Assembly (NCBI RefSeq): GCF_013408685.1
Contig: NZ_JACBZY010000001.1
Span: 1,922,001 to 1,986,000 of the forward strand
Source of the DNA: Schumannella luteola
GTDB lineage: Bacteria; Actinomycetota; Actinomycetes; Actinomycetales; Microbacteriaceae
Direction: 5' to 3'
Length of the DNA: 64,000 nucleotides
In this document: positions 23,289-31,618 of the stretch, one piece after another
Layout: each line of letters opens with the position of its first letter
How positions within the stretch are numbered: the stretch's first letter is position 1
Program-made: the position numbers and the translations under genes
The notes under the pieces: generated by a model
The model's database searches: none
What the model saw: only the letters and a program-made list of their open reading frames with translations
Told to the model about the DNA's origin: nothing

Positions 23289-24090
23289 ACCCGGCCTTCG
23301 CGAGCAGCTTCTGTCCGGCGTCCGAGAGCACCCAGTCGACGAAGGCCTTCGCGGCGTCGGGGGAGGGCGCATCCTTCAGCACGGCGATCGGGTAGTCGTT
23401 GACGGCGTCGGCGGCTTCGTCGAACGGGATGCCCTTCACGTCGGCGCCCGCCGCCAGCACGTCGGTGCGATAGACCAGGCCGGCATCCGCCTCGCCCAGG
23501 CTGACCTTGGTGAGCACCCCCTTCACATCCTGTTCCAGGGTGTCGGGGGCGGCCGTGATACCGGCCGCCTGGAAGACCTTCACCGCAGCGGCGCCGCACG
23601 GCACCTCGGGCGCGCAGATCGCGATCGTGCGGGAGGCGTCGGCGAAGTCGGCGAGCTTCGTGACCTTGCCGGGGTTGTCTTTCGGCACGGCGATCTCGAG
23701 CGTGTTCGTCGCGAAGGTCTTCGGCGCGCCCGCCGCGGCGCCGCCGTCGGTCACGGTCGTCATCGTCGCCGGGCTGGCGGCCGCGAAGACGTCGGCGGGG
23801 GCTCCGCTGAGGATCTGCTCGGCGAGGGCCGAGCTGCCGCCGAAGTTGAGCACCACCTCGACACCGGGGTGCTGCTTCTCGAAGACCGTCTTCGCCTCGC
23901 CGAAGACCTCGGTCAGCGATGCCGCGGCGAAGATCGTCACGGTTCCGCTGAGCTTCGGCTCGGTGCTCGGCGACGCAGCATCGGCTCCGGAGCCGGCGTC
24001 GCTCGAACCGGCAGCGCAGCCGGCGAGAGCGAGCGCGACAGTGGCGAGACCGGCGGCGAGAGTCCAGCGCAGGGGCCGGCGGGCGCTCAC
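23275..24090 (-). CDS. modA: molybdate-binding lipoprotein ModA
   Basis: 271 residues. Signal peptide with lipobox ALALAGCAA (Cys near 25), a Ser/Asp-rich linker and the ModA fold: VTIFAAASLTEVF at the start of the mature domain, NFGGSSALAEQI, GAPADVFAAAS and a C-terminal DWVLSDAGQKLLAKAGFG. It captures molybdate outside the membrane for ModBC. The GTG start overlaps the stop of the upstream HTH-TOBE gene, so the order is tobe-modA-modB-modC in one operon. Confidence 0.9.
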   Translation of the reverse strand: MSARRPLRWTLAAGLATVALALAGCAAGSSDAGSGADAASPSTEPKLSGTVTIFAAASLTEVFGEAKTVFEKQHPGVEVVLNFGGSSALAEQILSGAPADVFAAASPATMTTVTDGGAAAGAPKTFATNTLEIAVPKDNPGKVTKLADFADASRTIAICAPEVPCGAAAVKVFQAAGITAAPDTLEQDVKGVLTKVSLGEADAGLVYRTDVLAAGADVKGIPFDEAADAVNDYPIAVLKDAPSPDAAKAFVDWVLSDAGQKLLAKAGFGAA

Positions 24091-24518
24091 GACTCGCTCC
24101 GGCGGGCGGAGTCGGGCAGCTCGATGGCGACGTTGGTCGCCTTCACGGTGGCGACGGCGAGCGAGCCCGGCTGGAGCTCGAGCTCGTCGGCGGCCTCGCG
24201 GCTGATGAGCGACACCATGCGGAACGGCCCGGCCTGCAGCTCGACCTGCGCCATGACCGTGTCGCGCACGACCCGGGTGACGATCCCCGTGACGCGGTTG
24301 CGGGTCGACGCCTTGGCTGTCGGGAACGCTGCCCCGAGCGTCGAGGCCTCGCCGATCTCCTGCGCGACGCGGGCGAGCTCCGTTCCGGCGATGTGCTGCG
24401 GCCCGGAGCCATCGCGCTCGAGCGTGAGTCGGCCGGATTCGGCCCAGCGTCGGATCGTGTCATCGCTGACGGCGAGCAGAGCCGCCGCCTCGCTGACTCG
24501 GAACGTCGTCGTCACCAT
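24087..24518 (-). CDS. HTH-TOBE molybdate-responsive protein
   Basis: 143 residues. The N-terminal MerR/excisionase-like HTH (FRVSEAAALLAVSDDTIRRWAESGRL) is joined to a single TOBE (molybdate-binding) domain (about 72-137: RNRVTGIVTRVVRDTVMAQVELQAG...MVSLISREAADELELQPGSLAVATVKATNV). It is the first gene of the mod operon. The combination suggests a molybdate-sensing regulator in place of ModE, or a molybdate store. ATG 24518 directly follows an 11-bp inverted repeat shared with the divergent moeZ-like gene. Confidence 0.85.
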   Translation of the reverse strand: MVTTTFRVSEAAALLAVSDDTIRRWAESGRLTLERDGSGPQHIAGTELARVAQEIGEASTLGAAFPTAKASTRNRVTGIVTRVVRDTVMAQVELQAGPFRMVSLISREAADELELQPGSLAVATVKATNVAIELPDSARRSES

Positions 24519-24520
24519 CG

Positions 24521-24573
24521 GATCTCCGCATTCTCGTCGTGGTCGTCTCAAACTATCCGCGGATGCGGAGATC
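24521..24573. promoter_or_regulatory. 11-bp inverted repeat spanning the mod / Moco divergent promoters
   Basis: GATCTCCGCAT (24521-24531) and ATGCGGAGATC (24563-24573) are perfectly complementary across 31 nt. A minus-strand -10-like TAGTTT lies between them. The position suggests an operator or DNA loop for coordinated control of uptake and cofactor synthesis, probably by the HTH-TOBE protein. Confidence 0.5.
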
Positions 24574-24608
24574 GACGCGGTTCGTCCCCGGCCTGTAAGA
24601 ATTGCCGG

Positions 24609-25751
24609 ATGCGGCCGACCGGAAGCCCCGACCCCGTCTCCGGGGGCGACGACGACCGGTTCTCCCGCCAGCTCGCGCTGCCCGGATTCGACGCCGCGAC
24701 GCAGGCCCGGCTCGCCGCTGCCCGAGTGCTCGTCATCGGCGCGGGCGGTCTCGGCAGCGCCGTGCTGCCGATGCTGGCGAGCATGGGCGTCGGCGTCATC
24801 GGCGTCGTCGACGACGACCGCGTGGAGACGAGCAACCTGCATCGACAGACCCTGCATGCCCCCACCGATGTGGGCCGCGCCAAGGTCGCCTCCGCGGCCG
24901 CGACGCTGCGGTCGCTCGCTCCGACGACCGAGGTCATCGAGCATCCCGTTCGGCTCGACTCCGGCAACGCGCTCGAGATCGCCGGGGGCTACGACCTGCT
25001 CGTCGACGGCAGCGACAACTTCGCCACCCGCTACCTCGCGAACGACGTCGCCGCGCTGCTCGGCATCCCGCTGGTGTGGGGCGCCGTGTCGCAGTTCTCG
25101 GGCCAGGCCGGGTGCGTCCTCCCCGGCTCGCCCGACTACCGCGATCTCTTCCCGGTGCCGCCCGCCCCGGGCGCCGTGCCCAGCTGCGCCGACGGCGGCG
25201 TCTTCCCGGCCGTCTGCGCGATCGTGGGCGGAATCCTCGTCGGCGAGGTCGTGAAGTTGATCGGCGGTCTGGGCACCCCGCTCGTCGGGCGGGTGGCGCT
25301 CGTGGATGCGCTTGCCGGCACCGCCGATGAGGTGCGTTTCGCGCGCGACCCGGATCGTGCGCCGATCACCGGACTGATCGACTACGACGCCTTCTGCGGG
25401 CTCCCGGCGGCGGACGAACTCGTCACGCCCCGCGCCCTGCGCGACGAGCTGCGCGGCGCGACGCCGCCGCGACTGGTGGATGTGCGCGAGCCGGACGAGG
25501 TCGCGCTGGCGACGCTGGCGGGGGCGACGCTGATCCCTCTCCCGCGGCTCGAGGCGGCTGCGACGGCGACCGCGGTCATGGCCACGCCGCTCGCGCTCGA
25601 CGAGGACATCGTCGTGCTCTGCCACCACGGCGTGCGCTCGCGCTCGGCCGCGTCGACGCTGCGGGCGCTCGGGTTCACCCGGGTGCGCGAGCTGGCGGGC
25701 GGCATCGACGCCTGGGCGGCGGACGTGGACCCCGAGATGCGCAGGTACTGA
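24609..25751 (+). CDS. MoeB/ThiF adenylyltransferase with C-terminal rhodanese domain (MoeZ-like)
   Basis: 380 residues. The E1-like domain (about 15-255) has the nucleotide motif IGAGGLGSAVLPMLASMGVG and the DDDRVETSNLHRQ and SDNFATRYLAND signatures; the crossover-loop region has PSCADGG. The rhodanese domain (about 280-380) has LVDVREPDE and the loop Cys in VVLCHHGVRSRSA. It should adenylate the MoaD C-terminus and supply sulfur for molybdopterin synthase; the related actinobacterial MoeZ also serves other sulfur carriers. First gene of the plus-strand Moco operon, overlapping moeA. Confidence 0.85.
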   Translation: MRPTGSPDPVSGGDDDRFSRQLALPGFDAATQARLAAARVLVIGAGGLGSAVLPMLASMGVGVIGVVDDDRVETSNLHRQTLHAPTDVGRAKVASAAATLRSLAPTTEVIEHPVRLDSGNALEIAGGYDLLVDGSDNFATRYLANDVAALLGIPLVWGAVSQFSGQAGCVLPGSPDYRDLFPVPPAPGAVPSCADGGVFPAVCAIVGGILVGEVVKLIGGLGTPLVGRVALVDALAGTADEVRFARDPDRAPITGLIDYDAFCGLPAADELVTPRALRDELRGATPPRLVDVREPDEVALATLAGATLIPLPRLEAAATATAVMATPLALDEDIVVLCHHGVRSRSAASTLRALGFTRVRELAGGIDAWAADVDPEMRRY

Positions 25752-26980
25752 TGAGCGAACGACGCTTCTCCCGTCCCGAGCACTTCCACGTCGCCGCGCG
25801 TCCCACGGTCGCCGAGCACAAGGCCGTCATCGCGTCGCTGGTGGGGAGCGCCCTGCCCGGCGGCTCCGAGCTCGTGCCGCTCGACGAGGCTCTGGGGCGC
25901 GTCACCGCCGAACCCGTGCTGTCGCCGGTCGACCTGCCGCTGTTCCGCAACTCGCAGATGGACGGCTTCGCCGTGCGTGCCGCCGACCTCGCCGCGGCGC
26001 CGGTCACCCTGCCGGTGGCGGCGGTCGTCGCCGCGGCCGCCGGGGAGCCTCCCGTGCTGGCCCCAGGCACCGCGATCCGCATCATGACGGGCGCTCCCGT
26101 GCCGCAGGGGGCGGATGCGATCGTGCCGATCGAGCAGGTCGAGATGCGCGCCGAGGCGGTCGCGTTCGCCGTACCGGTCGCTGCGGGCGTGTTCGTGCGC
26201 GAGCGCGGCAGCGATCTCCGCGCCGGCGACCAGCTGATTCCGGCGGAGCGTCGTCTCGCATCGCGTCACCTCGCAGCGCTGGCTGCGGCCGGCATCGACG
26301 AGGTGGCCGTCCGCCCGCGCATCCGTGTCGCCGTCCTCACGACCGGCAGTGAGCTCGTCGATGTCGGCGCGGTTCCCCGCCCCGGTGAGATCCACGACGC
26401 GAACGCCGTCGCCGTCGCGGCGGCGGTGGTCGAGTGCGGAGGCGTCGTCGCGGTGCGGGGTCGGGCTCGCGACGACCGCGCGGTGTTCGACGAGCTGCTC
26501 GCCGACGCGGTGCGCGGCGCCGACCTGGTCATCACCTCGGGCGGCATCTCGCAGGGCGACTTCGAGGTGGTGCGCGAATCGCTGCTGCCGCGCGGCGGAT
26601 GGGTCGGCACGATCGCGATGCAGCCGGGCGGCCCGCAGGCGCTGGCCCTGATCGACGGGGTGCCGGTGATCGGCTTCCCCGGCAATCCGGTGAGCACGCA
26701 GCTCTCGTTCGAGGCCTTCGTGGCGCCGCTGCTGCGCGAGCATGCCGGTCTGCCGACGGCGCTGCGGGCGCGACGCCGACTGCGACGATCGATCGTCTCG
26801 CCGGCCAGGCGTCAGCAGCTGCTGCGCGCCCGATTCGTGGGTGACGACGAGGTCGAACCGGTCTCGGGGCCGGGCTCGCACCTGGTGGCGGCGCTGGCGG
26901 CAGCGGATGCGGTGATCGTCGTGCCGGCGGAGACGACGGAGCTGCCGGCGGCGGCCGAGGTGGAGGTCTGGGGACTGTGA
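25751..26980 (+). CDS. moeA: molybdopterin molybdotransferase MoeA
   Basis: 409 residues. Motifs in order: LDEALGRVTAEPVLSPVDLPLFRNSQMDGFAV, IRIMTGAPVPQGADAIVPIE, a FVRERGSDLRAGD segment, TTGSEL, GEIHDANA, TSGGISQGDFEVV and the FPGNPVSTQLSFE motif near 305-320. It inserts molybdate into adenylated molybdopterin. The ATG shares a base with the moeZ-like stop and its own stop overlaps the next GTG, so translation is coupled. Confidence 0.93.
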   Translation: MSERRFSRPEHFHVAARPTVAEHKAVIASLVGSALPGGSELVPLDEALGRVTAEPVLSPVDLPLFRNSQMDGFAVRAADLAAAPVTLPVAAVVAAAAGEPPVLAPGTAIRIMTGAPVPQGADAIVPIEQVEMRAEAVAFAVPVAAGVFVRERGSDLRAGDQLIPAERRLASRHLAALAAAGIDEVAVRPRIRVAVLTTGSELVDVGAVPRPGEIHDANAVAVAAAVVECGGVVAVRGRARDDRAVFDELLADAVRGADLVITSGGISQGDFEVVRESLLPRGGWVGTIAMQPGGPQALALIDGVPVIGFPGNPVSTQLSFEAFVAPLLREHAGLPTALRARRRLRRSIVSPARRQQLLRARFVGDDEVEPVSGPGSHLVAALAAADAVIVVPAETTELPAAAEVEVWGL

Positions 26981-28032
26981 GCGAATTGAGCCATCTGGAT
27001 GCCGACGGGCGCGCGCGCATGGTCGACGTCGGGTCGAAGCAGGTGACCGCTCGCGCCGCGACGGCGTCGGCGCGCTTCGTGACGACGACCGAGGTGCTCG
27101 ATCTGGTGCGGCGCGACGGCCTGCCCAAGGCGGACGTGCTCGCGACCGCGCGACTGGCCGGCATCGGCGGGGCGAAGCGCACGAGCGACCTCATCCCGCT
27201 GTGCCACCCGCTGCCGCTCGACTCGGTGTCGATCGACTTCGCGTTCGAGGAGCCGCCGCAGTCGGGCGACACGGCGAGCATCCTCATCACGGCGACCGCC
27301 CGGGTCACGGCGCGCACCGGCGTCGAGATGGAGGCGCTGACGGCGGTGACGGTCGCCGGACTCACCCTGCACGACATGGTCAAGGCCGCCGATCCAGCCG
27401 CGACGCTGACCGAGGTGCGGCTCGAGCACAAGACGGGCGGGCGTCACGGCGAGTGGATCCGGGATGCCGACGCCGGTGCGTCCGTCGCGGCCACCCCTGA
27501 TGAACGCTCCGCCACCGCATCCTCCGCCGACGTACCTGCCGCGGCGCGCCCCGTCGATCGCACCGCGGCAGTGATCGTGGCCTCGACCCGCGCGGCGGCG
27601 GGGGAGTCCGACGACCGCACCGGCCCGGTGCTCGCCGATTGGCTGCGCGAGCGCGGGTTCGCGATCGACGCGCCCCTCGTCGTGGCCGACGCCGATGTGG
27701 CCGGCACCCTCGACACGGTGCTCGCGGCGCGGCCGCAGGTGGTCATCACGACGGGCGGAACCGGACTCGGCCCCGGCGACCAGACGCCCGATGCGGTCGG
27801 CCCCCGGCTGCAGCGGGAGCTGCCCGGCGTGATCGAGGCGGTGCGCGCCCGCGGTCTGCTCAGCACGCCGACGGCGGCGCTCTCTCGGGGTGTCGCGGGC
27901 GTGACCGCCGGCGGCACGATCGTCGTCACCCTGCCGGGATCGACCGGGGCGGTGCGCGACGGCATCACCGTGCTCGACGGCCTGCTCGACCATCTCGTGC
28001 ATCAGCTCGCGGGGGACGCCGACCATGGCTGA
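26977..28032 (+). CDS. moaCB: MoaC-MogA/MoaB fusion (bifunctional Moco synthesis)
   Basis: 351 residues. Residues about 1-160 are MoaC (cyclic pyranopterin phosphate synthase): MVDVGSKQVTARAATASA, KRTSDLIPLCHPLPL, GVEMEALTAVTVAGLTLHDMVKA. After an Ala/Ser-rich linker, residues about 190-345 are a MogA/MoaB adenylyltransferase (TTGGTGLGPGDQTPDA, LSRGVAGV, TLPGSTGAVRDG). One chain thus carries an early and a late step. Such fusions are known in actinobacteria. It overlaps moeA and moaE. Confidence 0.9.
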   Translation: MSELSHLDADGRARMVDVGSKQVTARAATASARFVTTTEVLDLVRRDGLPKADVLATARLAGIGGAKRTSDLIPLCHPLPLDSVSIDFAFEEPPQSGDTASILITATARVTARTGVEMEALTAVTVAGLTLHDMVKAADPAATLTEVRLEHKTGGRHGEWIRDADAGASVAATPDERSATASSADVPAAARPVDRTAAVIVASTRAAAGESDDRTGPVLADWLRERGFAIDAPLVVADADVAGTLDTVLAARPQVVITTGGTGLGPGDQTPDAVGPRLQRELPGVIEAVRARGLLSTPTAALSRGVAGVTAGGTIVVTLPGSTGAVRDGITVLDGLLDHLVHQLAGDADHG

Positions 28033-28453
28033 ACCCGCGGCGTCTGCCGACCTCGACCTCATCGTCACGCGGCCCCTCGACGTCGAGGCCGTCGAGGCAC
28101 GCGTGGCCGCGCGCTCCGCCGGCGCGCTCGTGACCTTCCGCGGCGTCGTGCGCGACCACGATGGCGGGCGCGCCGTGTCCGCCCTGGAGTACGAGGCCCA
28201 TCCCGAGGCGGCGCGGTTCCTGCAGCAGGCCTGCGACACGATCGCGCAGCGCTCCGGCGTGCAGGTCGCCGCGGTGCACCGGGTCGGCGCCCTGACCGTC
28301 GGCGACGTCGCCCTGGTCGCCTGCGCGGCCTCCGCCCATCGGGCCGAGGCGTTCCGGGCCTGCGGCGAGCTGGTCGACCTGATCAAGCAGACCGTGCCGA
28401 TCTGGAAGCGCCAGACCTTCGACGACGGCGCATCCGAGTGGGTCGGGCTCTGA
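28025..28453 (+). CDS. moaE: molybdopterin synthase large subunit MoaE
   Basis: 142 residues with ALVTFRGVVRDHDGGRAVSALEYEAHPEA, the HRVGALTVGD motif, and a C-terminal AFRACGELVDLIKQTVPIWKRQ carrying the catalytic lysines. With thiocarboxylated MoaD it makes molybdopterin from cyclic pyranopterin. Its MoaD partner lies 11 kb away on the other strand. The ATG overlaps the end of the MoaC-MogA gene by 8 nt. Last gene of this operon; the convergent glycosyltransferase gene ends 2 nt later. Confidence 0.92.
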   Translation: MAEPAASADLDLIVTRPLDVEAVEARVAARSAGALVTFRGVVRDHDGGRAVSALEYEAHPEAARFLQQACDTIAQRSGVQVAAVHRVGALTVGDVALVACAASAHRAEAFRACGELVDLIKQTVPIWKRQTFDDGASEWVGL

Positions 28454-28454
28454 C

Positions 28455-30065
28455 TCAGCCGCGTTCGAACAGGTAGACGTCGGTGCGCGAGAACCGGGTC
28501 GTCTCGCGCAGCTCGAAGCCCGCGTCCCGGAACACGGCGAACTTCTCGTCCTGCGTCTCGGAGTGGTTGCTGACGACGTACCAGACGTCGTCGTAGCCGC
28601 TCAGCAGAGCCGGATCGAGCGCCGTGTTCCGCTCCCAGAGCCCGCGCGGCGGCGACGAGGCGTTGACGTCGCCGAGCCCGGCGACGGCCTGCGGATAGCT
28701 CTGCGCGATGACCCGGGAGGTGACCGTGGGATGCCCGCGCAGCCCGCCCCAGACGATGCCGGCGGTGGTGGACGGCGCGGCGCCCGGCGCGCCGGATCCG
28801 GTCTCGATGAGACCGAGCTCGGCGGTGCGGGCGGCGAGATGGTCAGCGACCTGGTTCCAGTCGCTGTGCTGCTTCGCCTCGGGCATCCGCTGGCCCACGT
28901 ACGACGGCACCGCGAGCGCCACGATCAGCGCGACCCCGACGATCCTCAGCGCCCGCCGCGGCAAGGCGTCGACGACGACCGCCATCGCGATCGCCACCGC
29001 CGGGAGGCAGAAGGTGAGGTAGCGGGGCGAGTAGAGCGGGGTCAGGGCGACCGAGGCGGCGAGCAGCCCGAGCGTGGGCACGGTCAGCAGGGCGATCGTC
29101 AGCGTCGCGAGCAGAGGTCGGCGCGCGAAGCCCCGCACCAGCAGCGCCCCGCCGAGGGCGATCATCAGCCAGGCGACGAGCGCGAACGGCGCCGCCTTCG
29201 GGAAGTACTGGGTCACGAGCACCGCGTGCGGCGTGGTCGCGTCGAGCGGGTGGATCCAGCTCACCTGACCCTTCTGCCGCTCCGCGAGCACGGTCAGCGG
29301 CCAGGTCGACAGCACGGCGGCCGCCGCGGTGATCGCGAACGGCACGGCCTCCCGCCAGCGCAGTCGGCGGGCGATCAGCAGCACCGCGACGACGGCCGCG
29401 TGGGCGACCAGCGCCAGCGCCACGTAGAGGTAGAGCACGATCGACAGCCCGGTCACGACCGCGTACGCCACCCAGTAGAGCCGCCGCCGACGCGGCGACG
29501 CGTCGCCGCGGTACTGCAGCGCGCACACCAGCAGCAGCGAGGCGAGCGTCACGAGCAAGAGGCTGAGCGCGTAGCTGCGGCCCTCGCCGCCGGCCCAGGT
29601 GAACCGCGGCAGCACGAGCAGCACGACCCCGGTGATCAGAGCGAGCCGACGGGATGCCAGCCGCTCGACCAGAAGCACCGTCACGGTGACCGTCACGCCG
29701 GCGGCCACGATGCTCGGCACCCGCAGCGCGAACGCCGAATAGCCGACGAGCTCGAACCACTGGTGCAGCAGCCAGTAGTAGAGGGCGTGCACCGCGTCGA
29801 CCTGGCGCACGAGCACGCCGAGCGCCTCGACGTCGCGGGTCGCGGCGGTGACGCTCGCCCCCTCGTCGTACCAGAGCGACGGAACCCAGGCGAAGGCGCC
29901 GGAGACGATCGAGGCGATCAGTCCGAGCACGAGAGCGGAGCGCCAGGGGCGGCGACGGGTGCGCCGGTCGCGCGACGGATCCGCCGTCGTGGATGCGGCG
30001 GGGGACGACTCGGGGAGCGAGGTCGCGACCGCGTCCGCGTCGATCACGACGACCGGCGCGGTCAC
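28455..30065 (-). CDS. polytopic glycosyltransferase, GT39/ArnT-like (C-type GT)
   Basis: 536 residues from GTG 30065. After a short Ser/Thr/Arg-rich N-terminus there are about eleven membrane helices. The first outside loop has WYDEGASVTAA, the Asp-Glu motif of polyprenyl-phosphate-sugar-dependent C-type transferases. A soluble C-terminal domain of about 130 residues ends in RFSRTDVYLFERG. It should move a sugar from a lipid-phosphate donor to an acceptor on the outer face. It overlaps the neighbouring GT gene (GTGA). The mannose synthase at 41.3 kb could make its donor. Confidence 0.82.
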   Translation of the reverse strand: MTAPVVVIDADAVATSLPESSPAASTTADPSRDRRTRRRPWRSALVLGLIASIVSGAFAWVPSLWYDEGASVTAATRDVEALGVLVRQVDAVHALYYWLLHQWFELVGYSAFALRVPSIVAAGVTVTVTVLLVERLASRRLALITGVVLLVLPRFTWAGGEGRSYALSLLLVTLASLLLVCALQYRGDASPRRRRLYWVAYAVVTGLSIVLYLYVALALVAHAAVVAVLLIARRLRWREAVPFAITAAAAVLSTWPLTVLAERQKGQVSWIHPLDATTPHAVLVTQYFPKAAPFALVAWLMIALGGALLVRGFARRPLLATLTIALLTVPTLGLLAASVALTPLYSPRYLTFCLPAVAIAMAVVVDALPRRALRIVGVALIVALAVPSYVGQRMPEAKQHSDWNQVADHLAARTAELGLIETGSGAPGAAPSTTAGIVWGGLRGHPTVTSRVIAQSYPQAVAGLGDVNASSPPRGLWERNTALDPALLSGYDDVWYVVSNHSETQDEKFAVFRDAGFELRETTRFSRTDVYLFERG

Positions 30066-31507
30066 GTCGCCGCCTCGGAGCTCGAGTCCGACGCCGAGGC
30101 CGAGGCCGAGGCCGAGGTCGAGGCCGATGCCAGCGCCGATGAGGGCGTCGCCGCGCCTCGGTCGATGCGCGCCGCGCGCCGCCGCAGCAGCCACGCCACG
30201 ATGAGGACCACGAGCGCGATCGCCAGGGCGATGCGGCTGACCGTCAACGAGGGGATCAGCGAGCGCGCCGTGAGGGCGAGCACCACCGCGAACCACTCCC
30301 AGCGGCGGCTGAGCACGATGAACGGCACAAGCAGCAGGGCGTACCAGACGTACCGCGGGCTGACGAGCAGCAGCGTCGTCCCGACGAGCACGACCTGCGT
30401 CATCCAGGGCTGCGTCGGGTCGGTGCGCCACACGCACAGCGCCGCGATGACGGCGAGCAGCACGGCCGCGACCGGCAGCGCCGCCGATCCGGGCAGCACG
30501 ACCGTGAGCAGCGCGAAGCGCGAGCCGTCGTCGTAGCCCTCCTCCTTGAGGTAGCCGGGCAGGTATCCGAGCACGCGGGGTCCCGAGGCGATGACCGCCG
30601 GCACGTAGACGGCGGCGAAGGTGAGCACGGCGGCGACGATGACCGCGACCGGGCGCCGACGGATCAGCGGGGGAGCGACGATGACGGGGATGAGCTTGGT
30701 CGCGATCGCTGCACCGAGGGCGATGCCGCCCCAGATGCGCCGGCCGCGGCTGATGAGCAGGGTCGCGACGAGGGCGAGCGCCGCGCCGAGCACATCCACG
30801 TGGGCGTTGTTGACCGCCTCGATCGCGATCAGCGGACACCAGCCCCAGAGCGCCGCCCAGCGCGGGTCGAGCTGACGGCGGCGGAGCGCCGCGAGCAGGC
30901 CGGCGGTCAGGGCGAGGGCGATCACGAGGCCGCCGATCTGCAGCGGCAGGTACTCGGCCTCGGGCGGCACGAACAGCCGCACCGTCGCGAAGTAGGCCTC
31001 GGCGACAGGAGGGTAGATCGTGAGCACCTTCGGGCGGTTGATGGCCGTGCACAGGGGATCGCCGTCGTCGACGCTGCGCACCTTCTCCTGGCGGATGCCG
31101 GGGCAGCTGAAGCCGCCGTCGGCCTCGACCTCGGGTGCTCCGAAGAGCCAGGCGGGGCGCAGGTCGTCGAGGGCGTCGGAGGCCGGCACGTGGTCGTAGG
31201 GCGAGATGCCCGCCTTCTGCACGATGCCGTCCCAGGCATAGCGCGCCGAGTCGGTGCTCGTGGTCGGCGGGGCGAGCAGCGCGGCGCCGCCGATCAGCAG
31301 TGCGCCGCCCAGCACGACCGCCGTCACCCGGCGCGCGGGAACGCGGCGCAGTGCCAGCACCGCGAGGGCGAAGAGCCCCCAGGCGATCCCGGTCCAGAGG
31401 GCGATCGACGGTCGTTCGCCCGACCGCAGCGAGGTGAAGTTGAGGGTCGACCAGCCGATCGCCGCGGCCGTGGCCGCGGCGAGCACGACGGCCACCGCAG
31501 TCCTCAC
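30062..31507 (-). CDS. polytopic glycosyltransferase, GT87 (DUF2029)-like
   Basis: 481 residues with about eleven membrane helices. The outside loop ARYAWDGIVQKAGISPYDHVPASD and the following Cys-containing loop with DPLCTAINRP are typical of GT87/alpha-mannosyltransferase-like proteins that use polyprenyl-phosphate mannose. The tail is low-complexity Ala/Ser (ASTSASASASASDSSSE), coded by a hexamer tandem repeat. GTG 31507 has GAGAGG just upstream. It is transcribed away from the molybdoenzyme gene and overlaps the second GT gene by 4 nt. Confidence 0.8.
   Translation of the reverse strand: MRTAVAVVLAAATAAAIGWSTLNFTSLRSGERPSIALWTGIAWGLFALAVLALRRVPARRVTAVVLGGALLIGGAALLAPPTTSTDSARYAWDGIVQKAGISPYDHVPASDALDDLRPAWLFGAPEVEADGGFSCPGIRQEKVRSVDDGDPLCTAINRPKVLTIYPPVAEAYFATVRLFVPPEAEYLPLQIGGLVIALALTAGLLAALRRRQLDPRWAALWGWCPLIAIEAVNNAHVDVLGAALALVATLLISRGRRIWGGIALGAAIATKLIPVIVAPPLIRRRPVAVIVAAVLTFAAVYVPAVIASGPRVLGYLPGYLKEEGYDDGSRFALLTVVLPGSAALPVAAVLLAVIAALCVWRTDPTQPWMTQVVLVGTTLLLVSPRYVWYALLLVPFIVLSRRWEWFAVVLALTARSLIPSLTVSRIALAIALVVLIVAWLLRRRAARIDRGAATPSSALASASTSASASASASDSSSEAAT
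30083..30120. repeat. hexanucleotide tandem repeat (GCCGAG)n in the GT87 gene tail
   Basis: Several near-perfect copies of GCCGAG in a row code an Ala/Ser repeat on the minus strand. Because the unit is 6 bp, copy changes would alter tail length without shifting the frame. Confidence 0.6.
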
Positions 31508-31570
31508 CTCTCGATCCTGACCCCTCGGCCCGGCGCATCCGGTCGGGGGACGGCCTCTGTCTGCGAACCG

Positions 31571-31576
31571 TAATGT
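31571..31576 (+). promoter_or_regulatory. -10 box TAATGT upstream of the molybdoenzyme gene
   Basis: The best TANNNT box in the 111-nt divergent gap, about 42 nt before ATG 31619, giving a leader of roughly 35 nt. Confidence 0.35.
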
Positions 31577-31618
31577 TTCGCGCCGCCCTCGGCGCCGGGT
31601 CCGTGGTGCACTGGGAAC

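Noticed and set aside
22597-25254. 885-codon plus-strand frame across modB, modA and the HTH-TOBE gene
   Set aside because: Opposes three recognised genes in an overlapping operon; low-complexity translation.
28563-30536. 657-codon plus-strand frame opposite the glycosyltransferases
   Set aside because: Translation is hydrophilic low complexity, the usual reverse image of a membrane-protein gene.
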